Positions 21,338 through 32,530 of a stretch of DNA of 64,000 nt are shown piece by piece. Source of the DNA: Heloderma charlesbogerti (taxonomy: Eukaryota; Chordata; Lepidosauria; Squamata; Helodermatidae); NCBI GenBank assembly GCA_026122225.1, contig JANEZZ010002698.1, positions 310,001 to 374,000 on the forward strand, read 5' to 3'. Numbering within the stretch: position 1 is the stretch's first letter; every line of letters begins with the position of its first letter. The notes under the pieces are model-generated. The model had not been told where the DNA came from and made no database searches. It saw nothing but the letters and a program-made list of their open reading frames with translations. A program made the position numbers and the translations under genes.

Positions 21338-21408
21338 ACCTGGGCTGGCTGGGGGATGCGGGGAGTTATAGGACTTTTTTCTGTCTAAACACGCATAGGA
21401 TTGTGCCC
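21338..21408. mobile_element. Half of a palindromic MITE (GGGCRCAATCC family)
   Basis: Only the right arm remains: ggctggctgggggatgcgg, gttataggacttttttctg, tctaaacacgcataggattg, tgccc. Confidence 0.75.
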
Positions 21409-21650
21409 TGAGCGGACAAGTAGCTGCTTGCTCTGAATACAGAATGCTCTGGGCTGACCTTGAATCTCCGGATCCCGCGCCGCATCTGTCGCGTGCAACC
21501 AGCGCAAGGAGCCTCAGGGGTTTTTGAGCACCACGTCCCAAAAAGTGGGGTTGGCCCTTTGGGGGAATCACTTCAGGGGGGAGCAGAAGGCCAGTAGCCC
21601 CTGAGATTAGTCCAATTCCTGTAGTACAATAAATACTGAGAACTGGAAAA

Positions 21651-21682
21651 GTTATTTATTTATTTATTTATTTATTATTTAG
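21651..21682. repeat. (TTTA)n microsatellite
   Basis: About seven TTTA/TTA units directly upstream of a BovB fragment. Confidence 0.85.
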
Positions 21683-21695
21683 TACAGATTTAGAT

Positions 21696-22541
21696 TAGAC
21701 ATGGAACAACCGAGTGGTTCAAAATTGGGAAAGGAGTACGACAAGGCTGCATATTGTCACCCTGCTCATTTAACTTATATGCAGAGTACATCATGAGAAA
21801 CGCTGGGTTGGATGAATCACAGGTCGGAATTAAGATTGCCGGGAGAATTATCAACAACCTCCGATATGCAGACGATACCACCCTAATGGCAGAAAGCGAA
21901 GAGGATCTCAAGAGCCTCTTGTTGAGGGTGAAAGAGGAGAGTGCAAAAGCTGGTTTGAAACTCAACATTAAAAAAACGAAGATCATGGCATCTGGCCCCA
22001 TCACTTCCTGGCATATGGAAGGGGAAGAAATGGAAGCAGTGACAGATTTTATTTTCTTGGGCTCCAAGATCACCGCAGACGGTGACTGTGGCCATGAAAT
22101 TAAAAGACGCTTGCTCCTTGGGAGGAAAGCTATGGCAAACCTAGACAGCATAGTAAGAAGCAGAGACATCACCTTGCCGACAAAGGTCCGCATAATCAAA
22201 GCTATGGTTTTCCCAGTAGTAACGTATGGCTGTGAGAGCTGGACTATAAGGAAGGCTGAGCGCTGAAGAATTGATGCTTTCGAACTGTGGTGCTGGAGAA
22301 GACTCTTACGAGTCCCCTGGACTGCAAGGAGGTCAGATCAGTCCATCCTAAAGGAAATCAACCCTGAGTGCTCATTGGAAGGACAGATACTGAAGCTGAA
22401 GCTCCAATATTTTGGCCACCTAATGCGAAGAGAAAACTCACTGGAAAAGACCCTGATGCTGGGAAAGACTGAAGGCAAAAGGAGAAGGGGACGGCAGAGG
22501 ATGAGATGGCTAGATAGCATCACCGATGCAATGAATATGGA
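21696..22541 (+). mobile_element. BovB LINE fragment, truncated at both ends
   Basis: Plus-strand copy encoding GKGVRQGCILSP, NNLRYADDTTLMAESEE and LGSKITADGD blocks. It has an in-frame TGA at 22264 (after KAER) and a loss of similarity at 22541, before the normal 3' end with its (ACA)n tail. BovB insertions normally keep the 3' end, so this copy has lost it by a later deletion or recombination. Confidence 0.92.
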
Positions 22542-22697
22542 CGAGGAACAACTGCAATGGCCCACTCCTGGAGAATGATGAATCCAGGTTTTCTGGAGTC
22601 CTTGGGGATTTCCCTGCACACTTAGCTGGTGATCCTGTTAAGGTCCTGGTCTCTGTCTAGAACCAGGAGATGATCTGCAAGCCACAGATTGCATTTA

Positions 22698-22940
22698 CAG
22701 TGTGGTGTAGTGGTTAGAGTGTTGGACTAGGAGTTGGGAGACCCAGGTTCTAGTCCTCACTCAGCCATGAAGCTCATTGGGTGACTTTGGGCCAGTCACA
22801 GAGCCTCAGCCCAACCTACCTCACAGGGTTGTTGTTGTGAGGACAAAATGGAGGAGTATGTACACTGCCTTGAATTCCTTGGAGGAAAAAAGGCGGGATA
22901 TAAATGCAGTAGATGGATAGATAAATAAGTAGATAGATAC
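22698..22940 (+). mobile_element. CORE-SINE (MIR-type), near full length
   Basis: Head 'gtgtggtgtagtggttagag' with 'ccaggttctagtcctcac', core 'tgactttgggccagtcacag', 'cctcacagggttgttgttg', tail 'aaaaggcgggatataaatgc' then a (GATA)-like end. Confidence 0.85.
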
Positions 22941-23039
22941 AATGGCTCCCAAGCATCTTTGACCAAAGCATAGAGCTGTATCTGCTCCTTCGCATTTTGG
23001 GGAGTTGAGGGCTATTATACGGCTGGGTCACCTAGTGAG

Positions 23040-23424
23040 CCGAAGACGTGCGGTCAGCATGACCAAGTGCAAGGTAATATCCCATTTTAAGGCTCTCCGG
23101 CGGTGATGGCAGTGATTAAATCTTTCTTTTCTGCCACTATTGTGTCCGCACGATGCCAGCCAGCTGAGCTCTTCTGGGAGGCGCCTCGTCTCCTCCACAG
23201 GAATGTAGTGGAACAAGTGGTGGAAAGCTCCTTGAAAGTTCACCGTGACCAATTTTCCTCGCGTTTTGTGGGTGAAATCACTCGCGTTTGCATTAAGCTG
23301 GATGCCATAGTCACGACAGGGTCGAAGGTGGAGGCAGCTAGAGCAGGCTTTAGTCAGATCGTTGTGGAGACTTTTCAGCTTTTGCAACCAGAGGAGGTGA
23401 GTAAAGCTATGTGGAAGCTTGCGG
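23040..23424 (+). mobile_element. Probable L2-type LINE ORF2 linker fragment
   Basis: An open frame encodes AVIKSFFSATIVSARCQPAELFW followed by a FSSRFVGEIT segment and 'LQPEEVSKAMWKL'. Spacing and wording resemble the endonuclease-RT linker of L2-clade LINEs. No catalytic motif is present, so the assignment is tentative; it could be from another LINE clade. Confidence 0.4.
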
Positions 23425-23552
23425 TAGAGGCCGGTGACTCCGATGTCAATGGGGCAGCGAATCCAAGGTGCAAAGCTCCTTCAGCGTTCTGACTGAAACT
23501 TGGAGCAGATTCACCGCCCCACTGACATCGGAGCCACCAGCCTCCGCTGAAC
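23425..23552. mobile_element. Palindromic DNA element ('CAGTGGAGGCTGGTGGCTCC' family)
   Basis: gaggccggtgactccgatg...catcggagccaccagcctc with arms 'gttctgactgaaacttgg' facing 'ccaaggtgcaaagctcc'. Shorter relative of 17243-17423. Confidence 0.7.
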
Positions 23553-23559
23553 TTCAGCC

Positions 23560-24115
23560 CTACCACATATTGGGCCTCCTCAGATGCACACAGGGGCAGG
23601 GTGGTTAGGGTAACTATGGGGGGGGGGTCAGCGAAACAACAACATGCGTGCCCATCACATGACTGGGAACCACACAGCACCATGTGGTTCCGCTAACCAG
23701 CCCCATCTGTAGTTACCTGGCAATTGTCCTGGCATGGTTACCGCGCATCCCGCCGACTTCCATGGTGCAAACGGGCTCCCGGCAGCTGCTCTGGCGGCTA
23801 AAATGGTTGCATGACAATAGAGGAAGTCTGCAGCAGCTGCAGCATTGCCCGCAGTGGTGGAAGCTCTAGCTAGTGGACTCTAGGGTCATGGCCTGGAAGT
23901 CCTCTAACTACCGGGAAGCCAGCCAGACAACACAGTAAGCCACCCCAGGACCCCTTAACCCTTTTGCAGGGGGTGGTTAGCGGGGGTGGCTTACTGACCA
24001 TGGGGAACGTGGTTTTCTCCCCCCCCCACCACAACATGTGAAGCCACTATGGTTAGCAGAAATTCCCTAACCATCATGGCTTTGTGTTACGTGTGAACAG
24101 GACTATTCCCTGGAT
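23560..24115. mobile_element. Diverged palindromic DNA element(s) ('aaccatggttag' type)
   Basis: Inverted motifs (accacacagcaccatgtgg, ggtggcttactgaccatgg, gaagccactatggttagc, 'gttacgtgtgaacagg') recall the large palindromes at 13893 and 27536. Boundaries uncertain. Confidence 0.35.
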
Positions 24116-26135
24116 CCTTGTCCATCATGGTTATTAAAAGCAGCCAGGGGAGGGTTGATGACTTGGACATTGGAAGTAGCAAATTAATGAGGTACACTGC
24201 CTTGGATTCCTTGGAGGAAAAGGTGGGCTATAAACGGAAGTAAATAAATAAATGGTTGGCAGCATCGGGATTTGAACTGAGAAGGTTTGAATGGGGTGTT
24301 TAAGTCACCCCCTGAACTCCCCCCCCCCACAAGTGCATTGAAAAGAGGAGCGGATGCATCGGGCAGGGAAGGAGGGCGAGGAGGAGATGGCCTGAGTTCT
24401 CCCTCTTCAGGTGGCAAGAGAGCTTGCGCTGGGGCTGACAGAAGTGGCACTATTTTTGAAAGGAGCATCAGTCCCCTTGCTAAGGCTAAAAACCAAACCA
24501 AAGCAAACCTTGGAAGTCTGTCTTCGTCACTGGTGAAATGTGTATTACCAAACCGTTTCTCCAGTCTCCGCTTAAACGGAGGTGACCTGTTTGCTCGCTA
24601 GCAAACTCCAACCATCCGTCAGTCAGGTACTTTCCTCTAGCAAACTAAATGGAAGCCTTGAGAGCAGGTGGGTTCACACATCGCTCTATTGAGTGACACG
24701 AGCTTCTCTTCGCAGAAAGAGCTTCCCATAATTCCAGCAGTCTGGAAAGCCACCCAAAGGTGTCTTGCTTTCCTAATTGGCACAGAATCCCCCGCTGGTA
24801 CACACAGAGGGTTTTCTTCATACAGCCATTGAATGCACAGCTGATGGGGGAATAGTTGGCATGTGCCATAGTGGGGTGGGGCTAGCAACCCCATATCTCT
24901 TTATGTGCACTTTCAAAGCAGGGGGAAGTTGGGTGAACCCCCTTTTCATTACAAGTAATTGCAGTGGAGAAGTTAACAGAACCATGCCATGGTGGTAGTG
25001 GCACCTAGTGAGCTGGTTCACTAGTAGCAACCGCCACTGGGCGCTATGATTTAAATGAGTTTAAACCACAAACATTGTTTTGTTCTAACAAACTTTTCTA
25101 CATGAGGCATTTATTGTGCACTCATCATTCCCTACTCACTGTTGTTTACACCTTGACCCTCCAGTTTCTCTTCTGTTTGTAAACAGCACTTTCAGCCAGT
25201 TTTTTTAGAGCAGGGAAAATACGGTATTCGTAGAAGTGAAAGAAGACACTTTTTCCACTTGCGTACTTGTGTTATTCCACTATACCACCTAGAGGTTATC
25301 TAGTGGAAAAGCAGGAAAGGAAACACTCTTCGCGTAGAGCTCGGATCTACAATTCTGCAATGAAACCAAAAGTAGATACAGCGGATTAACAAGCTTGTGT
25401 AGAAAAACTCAACATATCAGAAATGAAGAAGCAGTTGTAAAGCATGGAATGTTGGTGGGGAAAGTAAATAATGGTTAGTTGTGTGCTTCACCACTGAAGT
25501 AATACATATAGCCTTCCAAAACAGGGCCCCATAAGATCATGAAGTTCGGAGTCTAAACTTACCCAGATGCCTCACTGGGGGCTATGGAGGAGGTGGGCCA
25601 AAGGGAGGTGACCTCATATGGCTAATAGAAGCTTTGGGACGTAGGCAACATTCGTCGGGACCAGGACCAGTCCAAGACATTTTGCTGCTTGTGGGGAAGA
25701 GCAAGATGGCCACCTTCTCCATTCCACATACATAAGCTATGCCGTCTGGCAGTGGAATCTTATGCCAACACCGGTGATAGGACAGTGTCCTATCCACAGG
25801 GCAGCAGGGTAGCATAGAGGACACAGGGAAGGCTGGAACAGCTCACTGTCACTCCACAGCCCTTAGCACCTGGCACCTGAGGCGACCGCCTCACTCTGCC
25901 AAATGGTAGGGCCAGCCATGGTCAGGACCATGAAAAGGGGAGGTCCCACTCCTGATCCCTCCCATCCCTCGCTGCAGTGGCTATTTCCATTTTAAAGCAT
26001 GCACATTAATTGCTAACACAAAACTAACATGCTTAGTTTCATCCTTCACCTGGCGCAATCACGCGGTCACTGACTGAACTGTTGCACTTTGTTGCCAGTC
26101 ACCTCACCAACTTGGAAAGAATCTAATGCGTTTGA
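24116..26135. other. Intergenic sequence, mostly unclassified
   Basis: 24180-24250 is a CORE-SINE tail ('ccttggattccttggagg', 'aaataaataaat'). Otherwise no gene, RNA or repeat family is supported. Confidence 0.35.
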
Positions 26136-26266
26136 GGCACAATCCTATGCAGGTTTAGACAGGAAAAAGTTCGACAACTCTCAGTATTCCCCAGTCAACC
26201 ATGCTGGCTGGGGAATGCTGGGAGTCGTAGGGCTTTTTCCTGTCTAAACCTGCATAGGATTGTGTC
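26136..26266. mobile_element. Palindromic MITE (GGGCRCAATCC family), well preserved
   Basis: Flanks TTGA (26132-26135) and TTTA (26267-26270). GGCACAATCCTATGCAGG...CCTGCATAGGATTGTGTC; arms can pair over almost the full length (ctcagtattccccagtc / ggctggggaatgctgggag). Confidence 0.88.
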
Positions 26267-26736
26267 TTTAGTAGAGTATCATTTAGTTGCCATTATAAGA
26301 CCAAGGAAGAATCCACAGGTGTGTCAAAACCATCTGGGCATAAGTAGGCTTTGGGGGGGGGGGTGTATTCTTCAAATATCCTGTTTATCATGTTAATTAG
26401 TGACATTCTGCATTGTTTCAAGAGCTACCCTAATGTACTTCATTACAACAACAGCAACTGTTTTGAAAGGGCTGACCTTTCCACACTTGCACCCAAGAAC
26501 TAATGGAGATTAGCACAAGCCCAGGAGATCAAAGCACACCTGGTTTTAGTTTCAGTGGGTGGGGATTAGAGGCTTTGAGGAGGGACCTTCCCTGAATTTT
26601 GATCAAGCCGGTTTCAGGAGAAACGTTAGATTTTGTCTCTGCCCCATGTGAGTTTGATGTCAGTTCCCGACCTGTGTACAGGGTGGTAATTGCAAAGCTT
26701 AGTTTACAAAATGAAAGATGCTTGGGATCAAACCTT

Positions 26737-26932
26737 TGTTGTTGTTCAGTCGTTCAGTCGTGTCCGACTTTTCATGACCCCGTGGACCACAGCACGCCAG
26801 GCCTTCCTGTCCTGCGCTGTCTCCCAGAGTGTGCTCAAGTTCATATTCATTGCATCGGTGATGCTATCCAGCTATCTCATCCTCTGCCGTCCCCTTCTCC
26901 TTTTGCCTCAGGGTCTTTTCCAGACCTGGAAG
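26737..26932 (-). mobile_element. BovB LINE, short 3' end copy
   Basis: From the (TTG)n end through 'cgtgtccgacttttcatg' to 'ttgcctcagggtcttttcc'. A block present in the other copies ('tcagtctttcccagcatc') is deleted. Confidence 0.88.
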
Positions 26933-27535
26933 TGCTGTCTACTGATGCATCACAGACCTACTGTAGTGTTTCAGCTGAATGACACATCATAAAATCTGTT
27001 TTAGATGTGGAGCGATATACAAATATTGTAAGTAAGTAAGTAAGTAAATAAATAAATAAATAAGATATCTTCCACAAGGCTGTTGGTTGATTAATCAACA
27101 GGTCAACTTGATTAAGTTAAATTAATCAATTAAAATATTTTGATTGAGCAAAAAAGCCCCCTTGGTCAGCAGTTACCTTTCATAAATGATACTTTTATAA
27201 AATGAATATTTTAGTTATCTTTCATAAATGTTGAGGCATTGCTTTTCCATAGTCAGGTGGAGGCAGAATTAAAACTGTGGTTTTAACCTGTCTTTTAATA
27301 TGGCACTGTTGTATCCAGTGATGCCATCCCCATGGCCAAAATCCTTTCATAATGTTTACTCAGAATAAATCCTGTTCTGTAAAGGTTCCCTACATCTTTA
27401 GGTAAGGTCTGGAGGGGAGGGAAACTGGAGGACAACACAGAAAACACCGTTGCCAAATTGTTGCATTCTAATGTCATCTGCATTCTCTATAAAAGGTCGG
27501 TGAAAAGGAGATGACAATCACAAACTAAACCCTGT
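26933..27535. other. Intergenic; (GTAA/ATAA)n tail at about 27028-27064
   Basis: A LINE-like 'ggagcgatatacaaatattg' tail ends in GTAA/ATAA repeats; the rest is unclassified. Confidence 0.4.
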
Positions 27536-27862
27536 GACTGGGTTTGCACAACACGCCAACCCACACTCAGTGGTTGAGTGTGGGTTGCTTGTTGAACCCT
27601 GAGCTAGCATGTTGTCTGAACGCAAGACATTTTCTGCAGGGTGGCTTGTTAACCATGCAGCTTGTTAACCATTTTTCTCACCTTGAAACCCCATGGTTTG
27701 CTGTTGGGTTGTTCAGGGTGGTTAGCAAGCCACATTGCGGAAAATGTCCTGGGTCCAGACAACATGCTAACCCATGGTTCAACAAACAACCCACAATTCA
27801 ACAGCAACCCCCACTCAACCTCTGAGCGTGGGCTAGCATGCTGTGTGTAAGCAGGGCCTTGG
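27536..27862. mobile_element. ~330-bp near-complete palindrome (non-autonomous DNA element)
   Basis: Two arms of about 150 bp are inverted copies: 'gttgagtgtgggttgcttg' and 'gagctagcatgttgtctg' on the left face 'ccagacaacatgctaaccc' and 'caacagcaacccccactcaac' on the right. The centre is about 27690-27700. Ends gggtttgcacaacacgcc and 'gctgtgtgtaagcagggcc'. Confidence 0.7.
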
Positions 27863-28060
27863 TGTGCCCCTGCACAGAGGGGAAGGCAGGTTCTAGTCCC
27901 AGCAATGGTTAAACAGGCTCCATTCAGAGCTACCCGGGAGTGCTGATCTTGCAGGAGTGCTCAGGCAGGGCTGCCAAGTGACAAGGAAAAAGGTTTTAAC
28001 AAACATAAATTCCTTGTGCACTTGCTTGAATTGTGTGTACCCAGAATTCTAAGCTAGAGA

Positions 28061-28312
28061 GCCAGTGTGGTGTAGTGGCTAGAGTGTTGGACTGGGAGCT
28101 GGGAGATCCGGGTTCTAGTCCCCACTCGGCCATGGAAGCGCACTGGGTGACTTTGGGCCAGCCACACACTCTCAGCCCAACCTACCTCACAGGGTTGTTG
28201 TTGTGAGGATAAAACAGAGAGGAGGAGAAGGAGAATGTAAGCCACCTTGGGTTCCTTGCAAGAGGAAAAAAGGCGGGATATAAATGCAATAAATAAATAA
28301 TAAATAAATAGC
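28061..28312 (+). mobile_element. CORE-SINE (MIR-type), full length
   Basis: gccagtgtggtgtagtggc head, 'ccgggttctagtccccactc', core, 'gtaagccaccttgggttcc', 'aaaggcgggatataaatgc' and (AATAA)n tail. Confidence 0.88.
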
Positions 28313-29611
28313 TGCCAGCACTTTCTGAGTAAATCCAGAATTGTTTTAGTAAAAATTGGCAACATCCTTTCCATTTCGCTCACACGCTTGCACAGGCACC
28401 AAGGAGCTGTGGTTTGGGGCTTAGAGCTGGCTCACCATTTCACATGCTGCTACACGTGAAATTTCAGCAGACGTGTGTGAGCATACTAGCTCAGTAGCCA
28501 CCCTCCACAGGCTCTGTTAAGCAAGGCAGGCTCCGTGGGTGGAGGAAGGCAGAGCACGATAGCAATTCCACAGCCACAGGGTTTGCTTTCCCATTCTAGT
28601 GCCAGCCACTGGAGAGCATAAGAAGCTTCTGTGGTTAGCTCCACTCCCAAGTTCTCCAGGCTTCATCTCTTGGCCTTGCCAGTGTATTAGAATGTTTGAC
28701 ATCAAGAGTTGGCAAGCGAACAACTCCCAAGGTGATGTGCCAAGCACTCACTGCTAGCATCATAAACACGATGCTCCATTTGTTATGTTGATGTCAGAGC
28801 ATCAAACCTGCAGTCATGACTCATAAGTAAGTCCTAAAATTTGAAGGCAAACCGATTGTCACTTTTATATCAACCTTCCCCAACCTGATGCCCTGGAGAT
28901 GAGTTGAAGTGCAGCTTCAGACTCAGTTTCAACATTTCAGATCTCTAATGGGGTGTGCCAGCTGGGTGCCATGCCATCAAGAACCAGACCCCATTGGGGG
29001 GTGACTGGCTGACCTTTCGGGCTTCTGTTACATCGCTATGACGTGTTACGTCACCAATGTCTGCATAAGCTGGTAAAGCATAGAGCTCTGCGAGCAGAGA
29101 CGTTCCCAGTTAAAATCGTATCTCGGCTGTGAATTCTTTGGACTTTTTTTTGTTTAAGAGATAAGGTAACATAGCTATATGAGTATGAATATCTGATGGT
29201 AAGGAATTCCAGAGGTGTGATACAAGCCCCAAAAGGTGACTAAAATAAAGGGCAGAATTTAAGAGTATACCATGAATGCTGTGTGCAAAATGTTCCTGCT
29301 GCGTAAACTAACAGTCTGAACAGTCTATTAGACTCATGCTGAAGCTTGTTGTCTCTCCTTTATGTTATACTAGGAAATGGACCCATCTTCACACAGGTGG
29401 GAATCGCCCTTACGTTGATACAGTGAGGGCTGCGAGCAAAGTTACGCAGCTGTCAGAGTGGGACAGATCGTGGCTGCCCTGTCTGACTGAAGCCTAGGCA
29501 TGGCCCTGCTGTGATGCCCCCCCATGACTACCTAAGGGAGGGATCTGTCCACTCTATTCCCCTGAAGGGGGCTGGTGGGGGGGGGCCAGCGGGTGTATAA
29601 CTCTGTCCCTT
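28313..29611. other. Intergenic sequence
   Basis: A foldback-MITE start (ccttccccaacctgatgccc) is seen at about 28873. Otherwise no gene or known repeat. Confidence 0.35.
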
Positions 29612-29935
29612 GGGGCCGGTTCAGACGATCACCGAGGACTGGCTTGTTTAGCCCTCAGCGTGTGCGGAGCACAATTTGCTTAATCCCCTCACACACACAC
29701 ACACCCCGGCGCGGCTTGTTGTATTGTCCAAACCCGGGCAGCACGGCTTGTTGGAGGGGGGAAACCACCCTCAAATAACCCAACAACAGCCCAAGGGTTA
29801 TTTGAGGGTGGTTTTCCCCTTCAACAAGCCATGCTGCCTGGGTTCGGATGACACGACAAGCTGCGCCTGGGTGGGGAATTCGGCAAATGGCGCCCCGCCC
29901 ATGCACCCACGGTGGCTTCTTTAACCCTTGGAGAT
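29612..29935. mobile_element. ~320-bp palindromic DNA element
   Basis: Centre near 29782: 'aaaccaccctcaaataaccc' faces 'gggttatttgagggtgg', and 'acccgggcagcacggcttg' faces 'caagccatgctgcctggg'. The ends 'ggttcagacgatcaccg' and 'cacccacggtgg' are less conserved. Confidence 0.65.
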
Positions 29936-30689
29936 CATGCAAGCCAGGTCTCGGCCTACTGATTTCCCCTGGCTTGAAACTGTATGGACTGCAAGGCTAT
30001 GTGCTGCTTAGGGAAGCCTGCCCCTAGTGGCTGAAGGTGTGACTGCAGGCTTCGACCTCATGGGCCCCATCTACACAGGGCATTCACTTTGGTTCTTCTG
30101 CGTCCCCAAGATTATTGTGGCACATGACACACACTCCTCTCCGTAGCAAGCAGCTTTTCATGCTTAAAAACTGCTTTACTGCAAACTCGTCTTGTGACAG
30201 ATTTTCCCGTCGCAGAGGCTTCAGTGCGGTTTGAGAGTCTGTGTGACCTCAACTGCTCCCGGTGCAGGTCGGGGGCAGCAGCCTGATTGATGGAAGGGAA
30301 AATTCTGTCATGAAAGGGTGGACATGGGAGGAGTGGGCTAAACATGTCTACTGGGAATGAATTCGTGGCCTTCAATTGCACTTTATCAAGTACGAGCGGA
30401 GAGAGGGGTCAGGAGAATTCCTTCTTTTTTAAATCCCTGGACCAGCATGAGGCGGTCATTTTAAAACTTGCTCTTATGGAAGTGCAAAGGTACGCAGAGC
30501 CTCACTGATTTTAAAAGCTGCTTGCCCCCAAATGACCCCTAATCCCACCGAGAGAGTGGACACAGAGGAGAGGTGTCAGCTTAACATGTCTACTTGGAAG
30601 TAATTTTGAAGTGCAAGTACTCATCCTGACTGTCCCCGTTGCCATGCCCTCAAGGAGAGGCAAAAAATCGAGGCAGCTGTGTTGATGAG
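29936..30689. other. Intergenic sequence
   Basis: No gene or repeat recognised. Confidence 0.3.
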
Positions 30690-30955
30690 GCCTGCCTGGC
30701 GCCCGCATTGTCATCTTTTCAGTGCCAGGTTAAAACTGCCCTCTTTGCTCAGGCATTTGGCAGTGTAGAATGGGTCTCTTGATAGTCTCTGGCTGATAGT
30801 TTTAAATTGTTTTAGATGTGTGTTGTTGTTGTGTTATTTGTTCTATGTCATTACGTGGATGGTTTTATATTATATAATGTATTTTAATGGTTTTTAATTT
30901 TTGTGAACCGCCCAGAGAGCTTCAGCTATGGGGCGGTATAGGAATAGAATGAATG
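30690..30955 (+). mobile_element. L2 LINE 3' end
   Basis: 'cattgtcatcttttcagtgc', 'gctcaggcatttggcagtg', then 'aaccgcccagagagcttc' and a (GAAT)n tail. Confidence 0.75.
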
Positions 30956-31190
30956 AATGATATATATCAATAAACCAGTTCTAGCAGTTTTCATGTCCAC
31001 CAGGAGCAGGTCTTTTTTTAAAGCCAGTGGGTCTTAATTCAAGACCAAGGAACAACAGATTGTTCCTGGGAAAATTCATTTCCCTCCAGCTACTGCGAGG
31101 GGTGCAGCTAAATTGGGCAGGAGCAGGGAATTCTGAGTGGGTTGGTTGGCAGATGACTTAGGATCCCTGCCAATTAAAAAAGGGCCAGTG

Positions 31191-31310
31191 CCATAGAATC
31201 ATAGAATAGTAGGGTTGGAAGGGGCCTACAAGACCATCGAGTCCAACCCCCTGCTCAGTGCAGGAATGTCCCTGTGAGCCCTGGCCCCATTACACCACTG
31301 CCTGCAACCT
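31191..31310 (-). mobile_element. CR1 LINE, extreme 3' end
   Basis: 'catagaatcatagaatag', 'gggttggaaggggcctac', 'gaccatcgagtccaacccc': the canonical CR1 terminal region, reverse orientation with its short direct repeat at the end. Confidence 0.85.
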
Positions 31311-31995
31311 CGAGAAATAAATGGCAAAAGCTAGAGCAGCCTGTGAAAAAGATGGGAGCCCTCCCCCGGACAACGTGAGAGCTGGTGAGCTTTTTGTTTT
31401 GCTACCCTTACGTAATCCGATGGGAGAGTCGAATGCCTCGATTCGAATGCCAAATGTCCGCCCAGAGAACATAAGTTATTCGGTGGATTAGAAAAGGAAG
31501 AAAGAAAGAAATGGATGTTGATCAGATTACTTGTGACTGAGAATAGCCCAAAGCCACCGGTGTTTCAACACAGCTGTTCTTCCCAAGAAACGGCCCTAAT
31601 CAGTCCATCTCTTGGGCTGGCTGAAGCACGCTCTGTGGGTGTCACGAAGCACATTGATTGACTCTGCAGAACGTAAGGGCACTTGGGATCAGCGCCACCC
31701 AGTGATAATTCTGCATGCGGGGTGTGGTGCAACCCATTTTAATAGGATCACATAAGGCAATGTGCTGCTTTAAACTGATGGAGCAATCCCAAATCAGGGG
31801 AAACGCAGGTCCTTTCTCTTGCTTGGTGTAAAACAAAAGGAGTGCAACAGTTTGGTTTGTAAGCAGAGTGCATTTCTGCTTGGCCACTTGGGAAACACAA
31901 GACCGGGTGAAGACAGGCAAGCAACGTACCACATGGTTCCTGTGAAGAAGTTTGCCTGCTTCTTAAACGTTTACTAAAGTGCATCCATTTCCCCC
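31311..31995. other. Intergenic sequence
   Basis: No gene or repeat recognised. Confidence 0.3.
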
Positions 31996-32180
31996 TAAAT
32001 CCAAAAGAAGAGCCATGCTGGATCGGACCAAAGGCCTAGCTCAGCCTTCCCCATCCTGGTGCCCTCCAGATGTGTCGGGCTGTAACTCCCATGGGAGTTG
32101 CTGTCCAGCACATCTGTGCTGGGGAAGACTGGCCTATCTAGTCCAATGTCCTGTTCACACACTGGCCAACCAGATGTTCA
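31996..32180 (-). mobile_element. CR1 LINE 3' end, interrupted by a hAT MITE
   Basis: 'gccatgctggatcggacc' + 'aaaggcc' on the left and 'tctagtccaatgtcctgttc' + 'acactggccaaccag' on the right are contiguous in CR1, as at 2890-2955 here. They are separated by the 90-bp element at 32042-32131. Confidence 0.8.
32042..32131. mobile_element. hAT-type foldback MITE with 8-bp target duplication
   Basis: CAGCCTTCCCC...GGGGAAGACTG flanked by GCCTAGCT (32034-32041) and GCCTATCT (32132-32139), 7 of 8 identical. It splits a CR1 copy whose sequence rejoins exactly across it. The 8-bp duplication and CAG termini are hallmarks of hAT elements; no transposase is encoded. Confidence 0.85.
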
Positions 32181-32530
32181 TGGCTAGCATCTTGGCCATC
32201 AGCCAGTCTGCTGAGTCCATCTGCAGCCCCTTTAGCCCTCTGGAGGGAAGGACCTGGAACCTGAATTATGACGTCCAAGGCTGGAGACCAGAAGACTCTG
32301 CCATGCAGCTCCAGGTGATAATTGTACGTTTGTGTGCATTTTGAATGTACATTGCTGTGGGAGTTACTCTTCACTGGAAAGCAGGGTACAGGAATGCAAT
32401 CAGTACGTTCTACTTCCTCCACCACCTCCAGCTCAAGACGAGTAAGCCACATCTGTCTCAGGTATATTCACGCTTTTTCAGTTGTTTTAGTGATGTTATA
32501 TTGTCTCTGCTGCTGCTTTCTATTTGATTA

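Noticed and set aside
22700..22760. Functional tRNA gene from the tRNA-like head of the SINE
   Set aside because: No cloverleaf can be completed; the sequence continues into a MIR-type core shared by six copies.
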